This document shows, in pieces, positions 31,169-42,688 of a stretch of DNA of 64,000 bases. Origin of the DNA: Trichosphaerium sp. ATCC 40318 (lineage: Eukaryota; Discosea; Flabellinia; Trichosidae); the NCBI GenBank assembly GCA_038496445.1, contig JALMLS010000376.1:248001-312000 (forward strand). Reading direction: 5' to 3'. The notes under the pieces are model-generated. The model saw nothing but the letters and a program-made list of their open reading frames with translations. It had not been told where the DNA came from and did not search any database. The position numbers and the translations under genes are program-made. Numbering within the stretch: the first letter of the stretch is position 1; each line of letters starts with the position of its first letter.

Positions 31169-33903
31169 TCAGGAATCTTCCTCAAAGGAGCTCACAGAAT
31201 TTTCAGAGTCATCATCAGCGCGCTGTTTCTCCATTGTTGCAATCCTTGGATCCATAGTCTGTATAGTAATAGCAGACTTTAATTCATCCTCCGTTAGAGG
31301 TAAAACCTTTTCTTCAACATCACTTTGAGTAGCATCTGTACTGTCATCTTGAGCAAGCACTTTATCAATAAGAAACGTTTGGAAACGAGAAGCGTAGAAC
31401 GATGGTTCTACAACAGAAATTTGTTCCTATCAAAAACGTTAGTACAAACAATTGTTTACTATTTAAGCTTTGAAATGGCGAGATTTACCTCGTTTGAACT
31501 TATAGACCGCATAAAATGTTCCAACTTTTTCCGCTTGTTGTACTTTTGTAGAATATCGATAATACCCAAGTAATAATACCTACACAAAAAAGCCATTAAG
31601 ACAACAGTGTATTAAATAACCCAAAAAAGATCGAACTATTTTCACCGTTGGGTTAACATGTCAACCAAACGTACTCGTCTTCACCAGTATCTTTGTTGTG
31701 ACCATGTATACCACCCTCAGAAAAGTTAAAGGCTGTACTAGCAAATCTAAAAAACAAAGGTAAGCAAGAGTGTCATGTATTAAAGTTGGAAGCAAAAACT
31801 CACGTGTTCTTTCTCTCGTTTTCTGGAAGCTGATTATTCTTTGCTATCCGTTGTGCAATCTCAACCATATTGTCCTCTCCAACACGCTTGATTCCAACCA
31901 AAAAACTATAATCCATAATCCTATACAAGTTTTCAGTACTCAACAAACCAAGAAAATGAATCAAACCTGTGTTTAGCCAAAAACGCCGAATCAACGACAA
32001 TTTGTTTCTTTAACATCTCGAATAAATTAGGTGGTATGCATAGCTTCCTGCCACTTTGTTCTATATCCAAATCTTTAAGCGTAGACACCTTACCACGCTT
32101 CTCAAGTGGCACTATATTAAACAAAAAAAATGAGAGCTAATTCCTTGGATTGTTATCATGGTGTACCAAATCGTCCCACTGTTGATCCCTATTTTATGAT
32201 ATAAGTGGTTTGTAAATCACGTAGAATGCGTACCTTTAAATCATACATTTCATCAAGGTCATAATTCACGTTTGAGTTAAAGATATTATTCATTATTAAA
32301 AATCGCTCTACACCACCAGGACCTTCGTGCTTCATAGAATATACACCATACAACCGAGGAAGTAATGTATTTGGGTTCTAAAGGAGGGTGTAAACAGTCG
32401 TTGAATGACACATACTACTTATTATTTCACTTACCTTTTTAATGTGCTAATAAAAAATGTCAGAAAAAACCCGAAAATTATCTATAGCGTACTTTTAAAT
32501 AATAAGGCAAGAAACCCCATAAGAAATCACGTTCTTCTTTGTTGGCCGTTTTTAGAATGAATCTATGATCTAATACAAGCATTAATAACCACAGAACTAC
32601 AGTAAAACAGCAAAAAAGTCTGTCAAAAGCAAATATTTTTTACCTTTTGTAAACATCATCAAAGCGCCACTCTTTCCTTCTCCTTTTTGCCATTTAAGGT
32701 TTTCAACTGTAAAAGAAGCCTAGTCGCAAGTTACTCCGAATAAATTATACTAGAGGTAACACATACCAAAATATCTGCTTCCGACACTCCAAAGTGCTTA
32801 CGAATCCTGTGAAATACTTTAGGCGCAAAATCTTTGAATTTAAGCAACTGATCCCCACGTCTATGCATTTTAAACTGAAATAAAGAAGAGTTAGAAAACA
32901 ATTGTCAGAAAAATGAAAAACTTTTTGCTTTTTTGTATTTTGTACCTGATAAGAGTAACTAAAATCACTCGGTAGAAGTAGTGCTTGTTCATCATCATCC
33001 ACAAATCGTTGACGAGAACACTTTGAAAGAAGAATAGTTAGTACGTGATAGTATTTTTGGAAGCATGAAAAAAACTAAAAAGCAAAAAGTTTTTCATTTT
33101 TTCGGACTAACTGATTTTATATAATTAAACCTTTATCACCATTGTTAACGTACTGTTATACCAAGCCCACAAATTATATCTAGTAACATACCACCACTAA
33201 ATAGAGCATCGGCTATTTTGAGGTTAGTACTTTGAAAGACAAGAAGTATACAATTAAAACGTCTTTTTGAAATATATGTGCACCTTTAGATTGCCCGGAC
33301 CTGACCTTTTTAGGCACTGTTGCTGATTGCGCTCGAACAGGTACTTGTACAACCTTGGCTGGCGCACTGTCTTGTGACGTGTCGCTACGAGGAGATAGTG
33401 TCGGAGACGCTGAGGGTGACCGTCTAGGTTTCTTGCTAGATTTTCTTCTTGAATTTGAAGTGCGTATCGAACCATTACTACTTCGCACATTCTTGTTTGA
33501 TGGCGCTGATTTGGTACGTTTATGCGATTTAGATTGCTGTTGTATAGCTTCTTTTATGCCAATGGATGGCACGGAAGTGGTCTTTCGTACTGTATCACCA
33601 GTAGGTATTTCTTCAGCGTCATGGTCGAATTGCTCATCTTGATCATCAAAACTTCGCTGGCGCTCGTCTTCTTGCTTGTTGTATACTGCAATAACGCCAT
33701 TTAGCGTTTCGAGTTCTTCCTTTACAAAATTAACTAAATTAAATAAAACATTTTACACGCACTCGCAACTCGTTGTTTTGAAGCTTCAAAGACTCAATGA
33801 GTGCCTTTAACTTTCTATTTTCCCTCTTCATTCGTCGATTCTGTTTCTTGTATGCATCTATGGGTTCTGAAGATGACATTCTCTTCTTAGGTTTTGTTGC
33901 CAT
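31169..33903 (-). CDS. Phosphatidylinositol phosphate kinase (PIP5K type)
   Basis: The first exons encode a basic coiled-coil start (MATKPKKRMSSSEPIDAYKK, LKALIESLKLQNNELR) and a Ser/Arg-rich linker (SSKKPRRSPSASPTLSPRSD). The lipid-kinase domain follows: FKDFAPKVFHRIRKHFGVSE, GEGKSGALMMFTKDHRFILK, PRLYGVYSMKHEGPGGVERF, LIMNNIF, DEMYDLKGSTVGR (canonical YDLKGS), then DSAFLAKH and RIMDYSFLVGI (canonical DYS.LVGI), and the activation-loop region before EYYYLGIIDILQKYNKRKKL and FMRSISSNEQISVVEPSFYA. These motifs fix the family, which makes PI(4,5)P2 at the plasma membrane. The C-terminus is acidic (DDDSENSVSSFEEDS). The junction between the N-terminal half and the kinase (33030-33250) is inferred. 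Confidence 0.82.
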
Positions 33904-34002
33904 TGCTGCAATAAAGCCAGCAGCTGTGGTACCAAAACTTGAAACTTTAAGTCAATGCTACGCTAAATTTTTTAAATCAAAGAAACATTCTGTTGCTTCA
34001 AG

Positions 34003-34588
34003 ATGAGCACAATTCATAGAGCCATTCCATACGCGAACCCAAATGAAGCTTGGATACACAACCCTGCCGCAGCTCAAGTTTATCTTGGTATTATTTTCGC
34101 TGGGCGAATTGCGTTGTGGGTTTTCTTCCAAGACGTCATTCCGTCGTCTCATTGGACAATGACAAGTCTAATTCATGCAATGGCACGTATTACAGCGAAA
34201 GATAATTGTATAATTGACTGTAGATTACTTGGGTAGCGTTCCACTGGGTGCTTGGCACTCCTTTCCCTCAACTGTCTTTTGAAAAAAATCTAAGCCACAA
34301 AACATTTTGGGAGCAAATAGACAACGGAGAGCAATTCACGCCTACAAAGAAGTTTTTGATGGTGGTTCCAGTCGTTTTGTACGTTAATTTTTAATTAAGT
34401 TAAAATTATCGTTGTGCTGACTCATTTAACGCAGGCTACTCCTTGCGTTGAGTCTGGACAAACCAAACCACGTTCTGTACATACTCAACGTGTTTTTCGC
34501 AACCGTTGTTATTTGCTCTAAACTGCCATTTGCTCACGGACTGCGATTATTTGGCATTGACGCTGATAGCTTGACAAGGCGCTCATGA
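34003..34588 (+). CDS. ORMDL-family regulator of sphingolipid synthesis
   Basis: Three exons give about 155 residues: MSTIHRAIPYANPNEAWIHN, a membrane hairpin ending in SSHWTMTSLIHAM, then FHWVLGTPFPQLSFEKN, the hallmark HTFWEQIDNGEQFTPTKKFL equivalent (KTFWEQIDNGEQFTPTKKFL), a second hydrophobic segment and NVFFATVVICSKLPFAHGLR before LFGIDAD. WEQID.G.QFT..+KFL and KLP..HG.R.FGI are diagnostic. ORMDL proteins sit in the ER membrane and inhibit serine palmitoyltransferase according to ceramide level. The start region of the PIP5K gene faces it with a gap of 99 bases, so both share a promoter region. Confidence 0.9.
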
Positions 34589-34831
34589 TTCGAGCAAACC
34601 CAGAACATTTAAACACGTACTGTAAATAAATAGGAAACAAAAGTAAACACGAGCAAACGATCACAACACGAGGAAAAAACTCATCAATCAAAATATTTTA
34701 CTTTTTTGTTTATTTTTTTCAACTCAAAGCGCCACAACGTTTTGCGGCGTGAAGGGCAGTAATACACTATCACAAAAAAAACAAGGGCAAGGTTGGTTAC
34801 CTGCACCTTTTGTGCCATCACATCGTACACC

Positions 34832-36049
34832 TTAAACAAAGAATCCACGTGTTGAATGCTCTGGAGCCTTCTCCTTTGTAATGATTTCTTCTGTAGCTCC
34901 AATAATCTTTACACCGACACTTTGTGCAACCTTTGTTTTCAACAATTACTAATCAAAGTGACACTTGCTAACTTACTTGTAATACTTCCTTCAATTGAAC
35001 CAATGACAAGGATCCATACCCTTTCTCTATACCACAAATATCTCCAGCTTTATTTACAGTCACCGAAACGCGAGCAGTCATACACGCCTTCATAGAAAAA
35101 AGGTTATCGAAATTATAATTTAACAATGTGAAGCGTACCTCTTCTTCGGGTGTTGTGTCAACCACGTGAAAATTACCAATGCGTGTAAATGTTACCGCTA
35201 TAGGGACTTTAGATACATCTATGTTTATAATATCTTCAGGATCATCACTTGGTTGAAGATCATAATCATCAGGTTTATCTCCTGCAATTACTGTCACCTA
35301 TTAAAAAAAACAATTTAAGAAATAATACATTAATTAATTAGATTACCTCAGGGATCGTTGTTGTAGCCAATGCTGCTCGTGTAGCTATACCAACAGCATC
35401 TGTAAGATTACCAGCTTCGTTTAAAACGATAATATCTACGTATAGCGCCCAACAAAACAAGCCTTTAATTTTTGTTATTGTTAAATGACATTTTGTGCTT
35501 GTCACGCACCTTCTCTCAAGCACAACGACTTTGTATCAACGTAAGATACTACATTTTGCATGGCCTATTACGTCAGGGATTGTTGCAGTGTAAATACGGT
35601 GAACGTACACGAGTAACATACATTCGCGTCTGATCTTTGTCATCTTCGCTTCCCCACCTGTCTATGTGAACCTTGTTGGCTTTAGTAGTGAAATGTATTA
35701 TTTTATGTAAATACCTTCACAATGCCCTCACTAGGCCTCGTTGGATCTGGTGCCTCTACTTCTGCTTTGATTCCTACTAGTACAGATGTTGCGTCCAGAA
35801 CTACTCTAAAAAGCATTAACGTTACTCGCATTATACTAAATACGCGATTTCTACCTTGCTGAACCATTTGCTTGAGAAATAATTCCAGTTTCGAGAGTAA
35901 AGGGCCTATAATCGATACGACTACGCCCGTCGTTTCTAATATCCTCAGCTACGCCCTCTTGAATGAATCTATGGCATAAATTGAATTTTAGAGATTAACT
36001 GTCGCTCTTACTGCTTTTCTATGCTTGAAAGTAGCGTTGTGGCTAGCAT
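34832..36049 (-). CDS. RRP42: Exosome core subunit RRP42/EXOSC7 (RNase PH fold)
   Basis: The spliced protein starts MLATTLLSSIEKQFIQEGVA and continues EDIRNDGRSRIDYRPFTLET, GIISQANGSARVVLDATSVL and VGIKAEVEAPDPTRPSEG, then YVDIIVLNEAGNLTDAVGIA, TRAALATTTIPE, VPIAVTFTRIGNFHVVDTTP and IEKGYGSLSLVQLKEVLQ, and ends EHSTRGFFV. RNDGR, GSAR, GNL.DA...A..AAL and D.T..EE are typical of the catalytically inactive exosome ring subunits of the RRP42/RRP45 type. VGIKAEV and the absence of phosphorolytic residues fit EXOSC7. It serves in nuclear and cytosolic RNA decay. An intron falls exactly inside EKQ|FIQ. Confidence 0.83.
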
Positions 36050-36279
36050 TGAGTAACAATAAGATGCCACTCAGGGCGTTGGCGAAAAAGATGACATTTT
36101 GAACATTTGACAAGCAAATTCTGGTTGAACTTCTTACAAGTAGCTCTAAAATATAGCAATCTCACATGTACTTTGTGACAGTCTGTTTAGCCGCCATTTG
36201 TTGAATGTGGTTAAGTGCTTTCACGTCGCAAATTTTGGTTATTTTAAGGTTGCTCTTTCAGTACAGCATTTTATATAAA

Positions 36280-39200
36280 ATGTCGTACGACGATCTTGAT
36301 GAAGATGAATTACGAGAAGAACTAGAGGAGCTAGAACGAAAGTTCGAAGACGCACAACGCAAGCTAAAGGCAGAAAAAGCCAAAACAACTGCAGCAGAAA
36401 CGAAATACAACAAAGTAAGGCTAATTATGTTACAAGTAAAGTAAAACCGTTGTAAGGCAGTGTCAAAATCGCGAAGGAGTGGTAAATCATCCAGTCAAAT
36501 AGAAAAAGCCAAAAATGCAGCTATACGAAAATTACGCAACTGCGAAACAGATCTAGCAAACGCGGAAGATAAGATCACTGAGTTAAAAACCCAAAACACG
36601 GATTTAGAAGCTCAAGTGGAAACAGCGGAGCGCAAATTACGTAACATAAGGGTACAGACTTTAAAGCGACAGCAACGCTTTGTTTCTCCATTCTGAAGCG
36701 TCAATCGTTGCTGTTATGTTTCAATGGCGTTAACGGGTTAATAGAATCAAGAAAACAATGACAGTGGTGACCTGGAAGCTGCTCTGGAAAAGATAACTAT
36801 TCTACAGCAAGAGTACGTAATGTCTAACTCGTTTTTTATTCATGATACTGTAGGAAAGACAGAGCAACTGAACTTGCTCTTCAAAAAGGCAGACAGTTGA
36901 ACAGTCGAGTAGGAGAGATTGATTCAGCTCAAGACAAGCTCGATGAAATCACCAATAGAGCTACTGAAGCTGAACAAGATGCCACACAACTAAGAACAAA
37001 GTAGGATTTAATTTTCTAACTTTCTTTTTTGTTAACTGGTGTTTTAGAATGTCTAGTTTACGTGCGAAGCTAGCTGAAGCTGACGACAAGGCTTCCATCT
37101 TCTTGGAACGCTTAAATGAGGCCCAGGAAAGAGCGAATGGCGCAGAAGCGAGGACAGAGCACCTACAACGCCAGTTGAGTGGTCAAGTAGGAGAAATTGA
37201 TTCAGCTCAAGGCAAGCTCGATGAAATCGCCAACAGAGCTGCTGTAGCTGAACAAGATGCCACCCAACTCAGAACAAAGTATGGTTTGATTTTTTTGCCT
37301 CGCTTTTTTGTTAACTGGTGTTGTAGAATGTCTAGTTTACGTGCGAAGCTAGCTGAAGCCGATGACAAAGCTTCCATCTTCTTGAACCGCTTAAATGAGG
37401 CCCAGGAAAGAGCGAATGGAGCAGAGACAAGGGTAGAGCAACTACATCGCCAATTACAACTAGAGCGTAGCGCTAGTAATAATGCTACTGAACAACAAGA
37501 AGTACACTTACACCTTTTTTTTTTGAAGTACTCAGTGTTTCTAGGATATTGTTGCTTCTCTTGCAGAAAAACAAGAAGACTTAGCACGTCTTGAAAACAC
37601 AAATGCAAGTCTCCGTGCAAGTTTACGTGCAGCGGATGATAAGGAGAAAATCCTAGAAGAGCAGATTGAAAATTTGAAGCAAGCTTCTGCTAGTGGAGGC
37701 TCTGCAGAAGAGACTTATCGTATTGAAGTTAACTCACTGCGCAGTCAGATTCATACCCTTGAAGATAGGTATCAGCTAGCACTTTGTACCTCTAGTTCTG
37801 ACTGTTTTTGATTAGAGTGGAGACACAACAAAGCGATTTAACTGAATCTCGTACTGAAAATACTCGTTTGGAGGCTTTGCTCAAGAAGACAAGAGTACGC
37901 TGTTGCTTATCACAGTCTATGTTTAATCATCAAGTAGGCGTCTAATGCAGCAGAGTTACAGTCAAATAAAGTTGACACTGCACTTGGAAACAAACTAGCT
38001 GAAGAATTAGCTTATGCTGAAGAGTTATCTGAAAAGTATCGCATACAGGTCAATTCAAAAGTGCGTAATATTATCTTGAGGTTTATTCATTACTTACTCT
38101 ACCAAAAAACAGGATCAAGTGATCAACACGCTAGAAGAGGAGATTTCATCTTTACGACAAAGGTACTCTTTTGATTTTTTTCCAATAGACACGTGACGTT
38201 GTATCTTAGAATCAAGTCCAAAGAAGACTATGTACATCAACTAGAATGCAACGAACAAAGATTAAAGAGCCGTGTTGCAGAAGTTGAATCAAGTATAGAA
38301 ATACTTGAGGATAGCGCAAATGCTAGTGATGCAATGAGGCGTATGCAAGACCGTATTGATGAGCTTGTGGCTAGATTAAATAAAGAAATACTCCGCGCTG
38401 ATACAGCGCAAGAAAAACTTGATAAACAAGAAGATACATTATCAGTATTAAGTACTGATAGAGCTACCTTCCATTCTCAAGTTGAGGAATTGAAACGCAA
38501 ATTACAAATTGCTCGCCTCGAGATAGGTACATTAGTCTTCTCTTTCTAGTGTGTTAACTTTATATGATAGACAATAAAGAAGGTTCTGTAGGTGGTACAC
38601 TTACACAGCTAACAGAGGCCGAGCACAAGCTTATGCGAAATGAAACCCTTATCAATAGTTTAAGGTGCGAGCGTCCATTGTTTACGCACAGGCTTATTTG
38701 AGATTGTAGAGCACAACTTAGAGGTGCTCAAGACAAACAAGAAGAGAGTGAAAGACTGCTAAGACAAAACCAAGATGAACCAACAACATCTCTTGAGTCA
38801 GAAAACCTAAAACGACGCATACAAGTTAGTACAAGCCAACGTGCTCTAGTGCATACTTACTGATCTTTAAGCTCTTACAATCTCAAATGCGTGAAGCCGA
38901 TGATAAAGTACAGACTCTTACTGATACGTACGTGCAGTAGTAAGAGTAAATAAGGATGTTTACTTTAAATAGTGTTGAAGAAATGCATGGAGAAAAGGAT
39001 AACCTTGAAAATAATGTGTCCAAGCTTAAAGCTCGTTTGGATGAAGCAAACAATCAAATTTCTATCTTAGAGACAAGCACTGTACGTTAATTGATAAATA
39101 TGTATTTGCACGTGCTTATAGTGTTGTAGGACTCGAGAGAGATTATCAGCCGTCAACAAGATAGAAATGATGAGCTACAACAAGAATTGACTCTGTTAAA

Positions 39201-39552
39201 GCTACAAGTTCGCAATTTGAAACTTTGTTGGTGTGTTGACTGAATTGTTAGGCAAGACAGGCAGAAGATAAAATTTATGAGCTTGAAGAAAAATCTACAG
39301 CTGATGCTGATACACTTAAACAGATGGAGCATGAGTATGATGCGCAGCGTAGCAGATTAACAAAGGTTAGACAAGTACGTCGCGCAGAAAAACATGGAAA
39401 TAAGAAACGCAGTTCTAATTTTTTTTTTCTCCTTTCAGGATTTAGATAAAGAACAAGATATTGTACGCGCAAGGGACTCACGTATACAAGACCTAGAAGA
39501 TGATGTATACCAGCTCAAATCCCAGCTAGCTTCAAAAACAACTATGCACTAA
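36280..39552 (+). CDS. Long coiled-coil protein, tropomyosin/myosin-rod-like, with internal exon duplication
   Basis: About twenty short exons encode an almost continuous heptad-repeat coiled coil of about 900 residues, starting MSYDDLDEDELREELEELER and including RKLKAEKAKTTAAETKYNK, SSLRAKLAEADDKASIFLER and LNEAQERANGAEARTEHLQR, through EDSANASDAMRRMQDRIDEL to DLEDDVYQLKSQLASKTTMH. No motor, kinase or membrane segment is attached. The composition resembles tropomyosin or myosin tails, but the length and the lack of a head rule out calling either. It is probably a cytoskeletal or scaffold protein. An exon-intron unit near 36.9-37.5 kb is duplicated in tandem. The first ATG at 36280 is followed by an unbroken heptad pattern. 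Confidence 0.75.
36909..37465 (+). repeat. Tandem duplication of an exon-intron unit of about 279 bases
   Basis: The unit spanning GTAGGAGA(G/A)ATTGATTCAG at 36909 and 37187, and the exon start ATGTCTAGTTTACG at 37049 and 37328, recurs with a step of 278-279 bases. The short intron between the exons is copied too (TTTGTTAACTGGTGTT(T/G)TAG). Both copies keep the reading frame and the coiled-coil heptads. Confidence 0.85.
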
Positions 39553-39926
39553 AGAAAAAATGGTTGTATGAAAAAAGAAAATTCTATTTCTGTTTTTTTG
39601 GGTTTGTTTTTATTTCGATTACTATTAGGAATAAACGCAAATATGTTCAAAGTTTAAATGTATTACGTACGAAAACAAAAAATACAAAACAATGGATTAT
39701 CCTAGAAAATAAAGTTATTTCTCTTCATTTTGGCGAACTCTAAGTCGATTAGACTCTTATAATATGGTTAGGCTTTACGGGCTGTGAAGTAAACCTCCAT
39801 AAATAGTATCTTGTTTTCTAGTACACAGCTATTAGTATGTGCAAGGTGCACACTAGCAAAGAAAGGAAACGAGTTTAAGTTGTCCGAAAATGGTTTTCTT
39901 TTTTTTTCAATTTTATCTACCACAAT
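39553..39926. other. Intergenic region
   Basis: This AT-rich gap of 374 bases lies between the coiled-coil gene and tail-collar copy 2. A short forward frame at 39811-40002 has no support. It must contain the terminator of the former and the promoter of the latter. Nothing else is seen. Confidence 0.5.
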
Positions 39927-41045
39927 ATGCGCAACCACGTACGCGAAAAAGACATTGGTTTGTCATCAACTCATTAAATTGTGTATAACTTGCAATGCCT
40001 AACACACAATTCTGTTTAGCAAATCATACTAGCTGCGCTATTCTTTACGACTGTGTTGTGTACAGAGCCGTTTATTGGGGAAATAAAGATGTTTGCAGGC
40101 AATTTCGCACCACGCGGATGGGCTTTTTGTGAGGGACAACTACTACGTACGCACCAACAAGCCTTTATTTCCAGTTCTAGTTGCAAAAACAAATATTGAT
40201 ATTCTTTACAAGCTATCAGCCAAAATACGGCTCTATTCTCACTCATTGGTACTATATATGGTGGTGATGGTCGTACAACTTTTGCGTACGCGATTAAAAC
40301 TGTTTGTTAAATTTCAGCTTATGAGATCACAAGCCTTCCGAACCTCAAACATCGTTCTCCTGTAGGATTTGGCCATGGTCCAGGTACATAAAGTAAAGTT
40401 TGTGAATCAGCGTTAACATTATCAAAAACAGGCCTATCGAACTACAATATTGGTCAACAACGGGGACAGGTAGTTAGCAGTATCGCTGCCCATACCCATG
40501 GGTTTACCGGTAATACCGCTACAGTAAATACCACGACAACAGTAGTGGCGAATGGCACTGCTGGTGTTACACTCTCAGGTTCAACTACGCATACTGTTAG
40601 TGCCACAGTTACCCGCGAAACAACAGTTTCTACAAAAGCGCCTGAAAGTACCCCTCCATGCGTATCTGGCTCAGAATTTAACTTGGTGCGGACCCTTGAT
40701 ACTTGTCAGAGCGGTGCATGCCCAACGCCTATTATAACCGACCATACCCTTTCAACAGCAAATGTTACCTATGATTTGCAAGGCGCAGTCAACCTGACAA
40801 CTGTTGCTGCAACAGCAGGTTAGTGATAATGTTTCATTTTTTTTTTTGTCTTTTTTTTGTGTTTTGTGAATGCTTTGTCGCTTTTTCTTAATGTTGTTTG
40901 TGATTTAGGTACCCTTACTGGTAATACTACTGTTACGGTTACTGGTACAACAGAGCAAACTACTGCTAGCGGTGATAATTTTCACCCAATTCTTGGTATT
41001 AACTACATTATTTCTCTGTTTGGAATCTTTCCATCAAGAAGTTGA
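39927..41045 (+). CDS. Secreted phage-tail-collar (microcystin-dependent-protein-like) protein, copy 2
   Basis: After a short first exon (MRNH at 39927, tentative) the frame continues QIILAALFFTTVLC, TEPFIGEIKMFAGNFAPRGW, AFCEGQLLPISQN, GTIYGGDGRTTFALPNLKHR, SPVGFGHGPGLSNYNIGQQR and IAAHTHGFTGNTATVNTTTT, with the HTH motif of tail-collar proteins. A Thr-rich stretch and a Cys-containing insert (PPCVSGSEFNLVRTLDTCQS) follow. The last exon ends FHPILGINYIISLFGIFPSR, the usual Mdp C-terminus. The first two collar exons are almost identical in DNA to copy 1 at 13927-15003, but the rest is only distantly similar. The product should be secreted. Function unknown. Confidence 0.88.
40020..40295 (+). 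repeat. 276-base segment, inverted partner of 14618-14893
   Basis: See the partner entry. The identity of about 98% includes the intron and ends abruptly inside the following intron, after GCGTACGCGATT. Confidence 0.85.
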
Positions 41046-41518
41046 GTACATTTCATGCATTTTGTTTTTTAGAAAGTACTCAAACAATAAACCGTTACGT
41101 TTTCAACTTGTTGTTGGTGACACTTATTCTTTTTTCATTTTTATGTGTTATGCTCATATAGTTTGGCATGTCTTAACTACGTTGCATTTTGGCACTTATT
41201 GCGCTGTTTGGTAGACTAAACACTAGCCGGTTTAGTTTGAGGGTTGAATTCACAATTTTTGTTGACAGTTACCTTTCACGCATCCAGTTAGACCTATTAC
41301 ATTATATTTACTGTTGCTGGTGTTGTTTAGAAAGGTGTCTTTTAGAAGATGTATTTAAAGTCCATGCAAAGTGACAAACAGATTTTTATCACGTAGTAAA
41401 ACAGTACATAGTTTTATTATGGTTACACGAAGTTCAATGGATCGAGTTTGAAGAAAAGAAATTCAAATGTTAACAGTAAACCTTTCACCACTAAAGATTT
41501 TTTGTTGACTATCTAACA
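41046..41518. other. Intergenic region
   Basis: A gap of about 470 bases between two convergent genes. Short T-rich forward frames (41189-41374) have no recognisable content. Apart from an AT-rich composition compatible with two terminators, I see nothing. Confidence 0.5.
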
Positions 41519-42406
41519 TTAAGGGACATAATCTCCGTCTTCCTCATCTGCTGTTTTCTTTTTTCTTCTTTTTTTGGAACGCATCTTCTTTGGCTTGCCT
41601 GTGACACCACAACTGCTCATATGTGGTGGATAGCAACAGAACTCTGCTATCATCAACTTTAATTCCGGAGGCAAAATATCTGGTAGAGACACAAGGCAGA
41701 TAGCATTCGATATACGCTTCATGTACTCATTTCTAATCTGCCAGCGCTTGATCCAACATTTTGTGTATTTAGGCGTTATGTGGTCTTGCGTATAGAACTG
41801 GTTTGCTGTCAGCCACCCTCTAGATCCTTCAAGGTTATCTTCAAGCCAGAAATAGCCATCTGGAAATTGCTTCAAATCAGCATGTGTATGCTCGCAAGGC
41901 CAAGAACAGTTCGTGCTAATTATCTTTGGATCAATTAGACGCTGTGAAATCTCAGTTCGAAGGAAGTGGTCACTTGGCAACATTTGGGAGTGGCGCCAAA
42001 CGTAGTATCCGTCTGAATTGGAGTAGTACCCCTCGGGTGCGTCACCAAATAATGGAGGAATACCGTAACCCATCTCTTCTATTGTTTTCCAAATGTAAAA
42101 TTCGTTTGCTGTCGAAGAGATCATTTCTAGCACGTAGAACCCACATCCACGGTAATTTGCGCCTGTTTCGACGATATCGCCGTGTCTCATTTCTTTTCGT
42201 ACTGAGTCAGGTAGCGTAGGCGCAATATCTGTCAGTGTAGTGTACGGAGCGAGTAAAGGCTCCTCTCTAATACCATCACCGCAGTGTTCGCTAATGTCAA
42301 AAACAGACGCATGCTTCGATCTGTAGCCCCAAGGCCAGGTGGCTAGCCGTAGAGTGGAAGTAACACATGTAGACTTATCGATGGAATCGCCTCTACGCCG
42401 TTTCAT
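41519..42406 (-). CDS. Hypothetical intronless protein with basic C-terminus
   Basis: A single open frame of 295 codons runs from MKRRRGDSIDKSTCVTST at 42406. It contains several Trp/Tyr/Gly-rich stretches (GYYSNSDGYYVWRHSQMLPS, FPDGYFWLEDNLEGSRGWLT), a Leu/Pro-rich helix typical of F-box-like or scaffold segments (VSLPDILPPELKLMIAEFCC) and a basic C-terminus (GKPKKMRSKKRRKKKTADEE), a probable nuclear localisation signal. No intron is present, unlike its neighbours. The frame continues upstream without ATG to 42451, so the start is the first ATG. I recognise no family; it may be nuclear. Confidence 0.65.
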   Translation of the reverse strand: MKRRRGDSIDKSTCVTSTLRLATWPWGYRSKHASVFDISEHCGDGIREEPLLAPYTTLTDIAPTLPDSVRKEMRHGDIVETGANYRGCGFYVLEMISSTANEFYIWKTIEEMGYGIPPLFGDAPEGYYSNSDGYYVWRHSQMLPSDHFLRTEISQRLIDPKIISTNCSWPCEHTHADLKQFPDGYFWLEDNLEGSRGWLTANQFYTQDHITPKYTKCWIKRWQIRNEYMKRISNAICLVSLPDILPPELKLMIAEFCCYPPHMSSCGVTGKPKKMRSKKRRKKKTADEEDGDYVP

Positions 42407-42688
42407 AGTGAATGGATGAGTAAAAATCAACTTTTTTGGATTATGTTCCACATATTTTCCTTTTCCAGGAAGAGCGCAAACAAAAAACTATTTGGCGAGT
42501 AAGTTACTGTTTAACTGTATACATTACTCTTATGTATTGCGAAAAAGTTGATGTGATAGAAACATCTACTGTACAAAGTATGTTTATTTTTTTCAAAAAA
42601 TTCTTTAGACTTGCTTATCTCAATGGGATTTCCGTGTCTTCTAATATTGATTTAGTTTGTTGGCCGTATTACGTTTATGGTATTGCTT

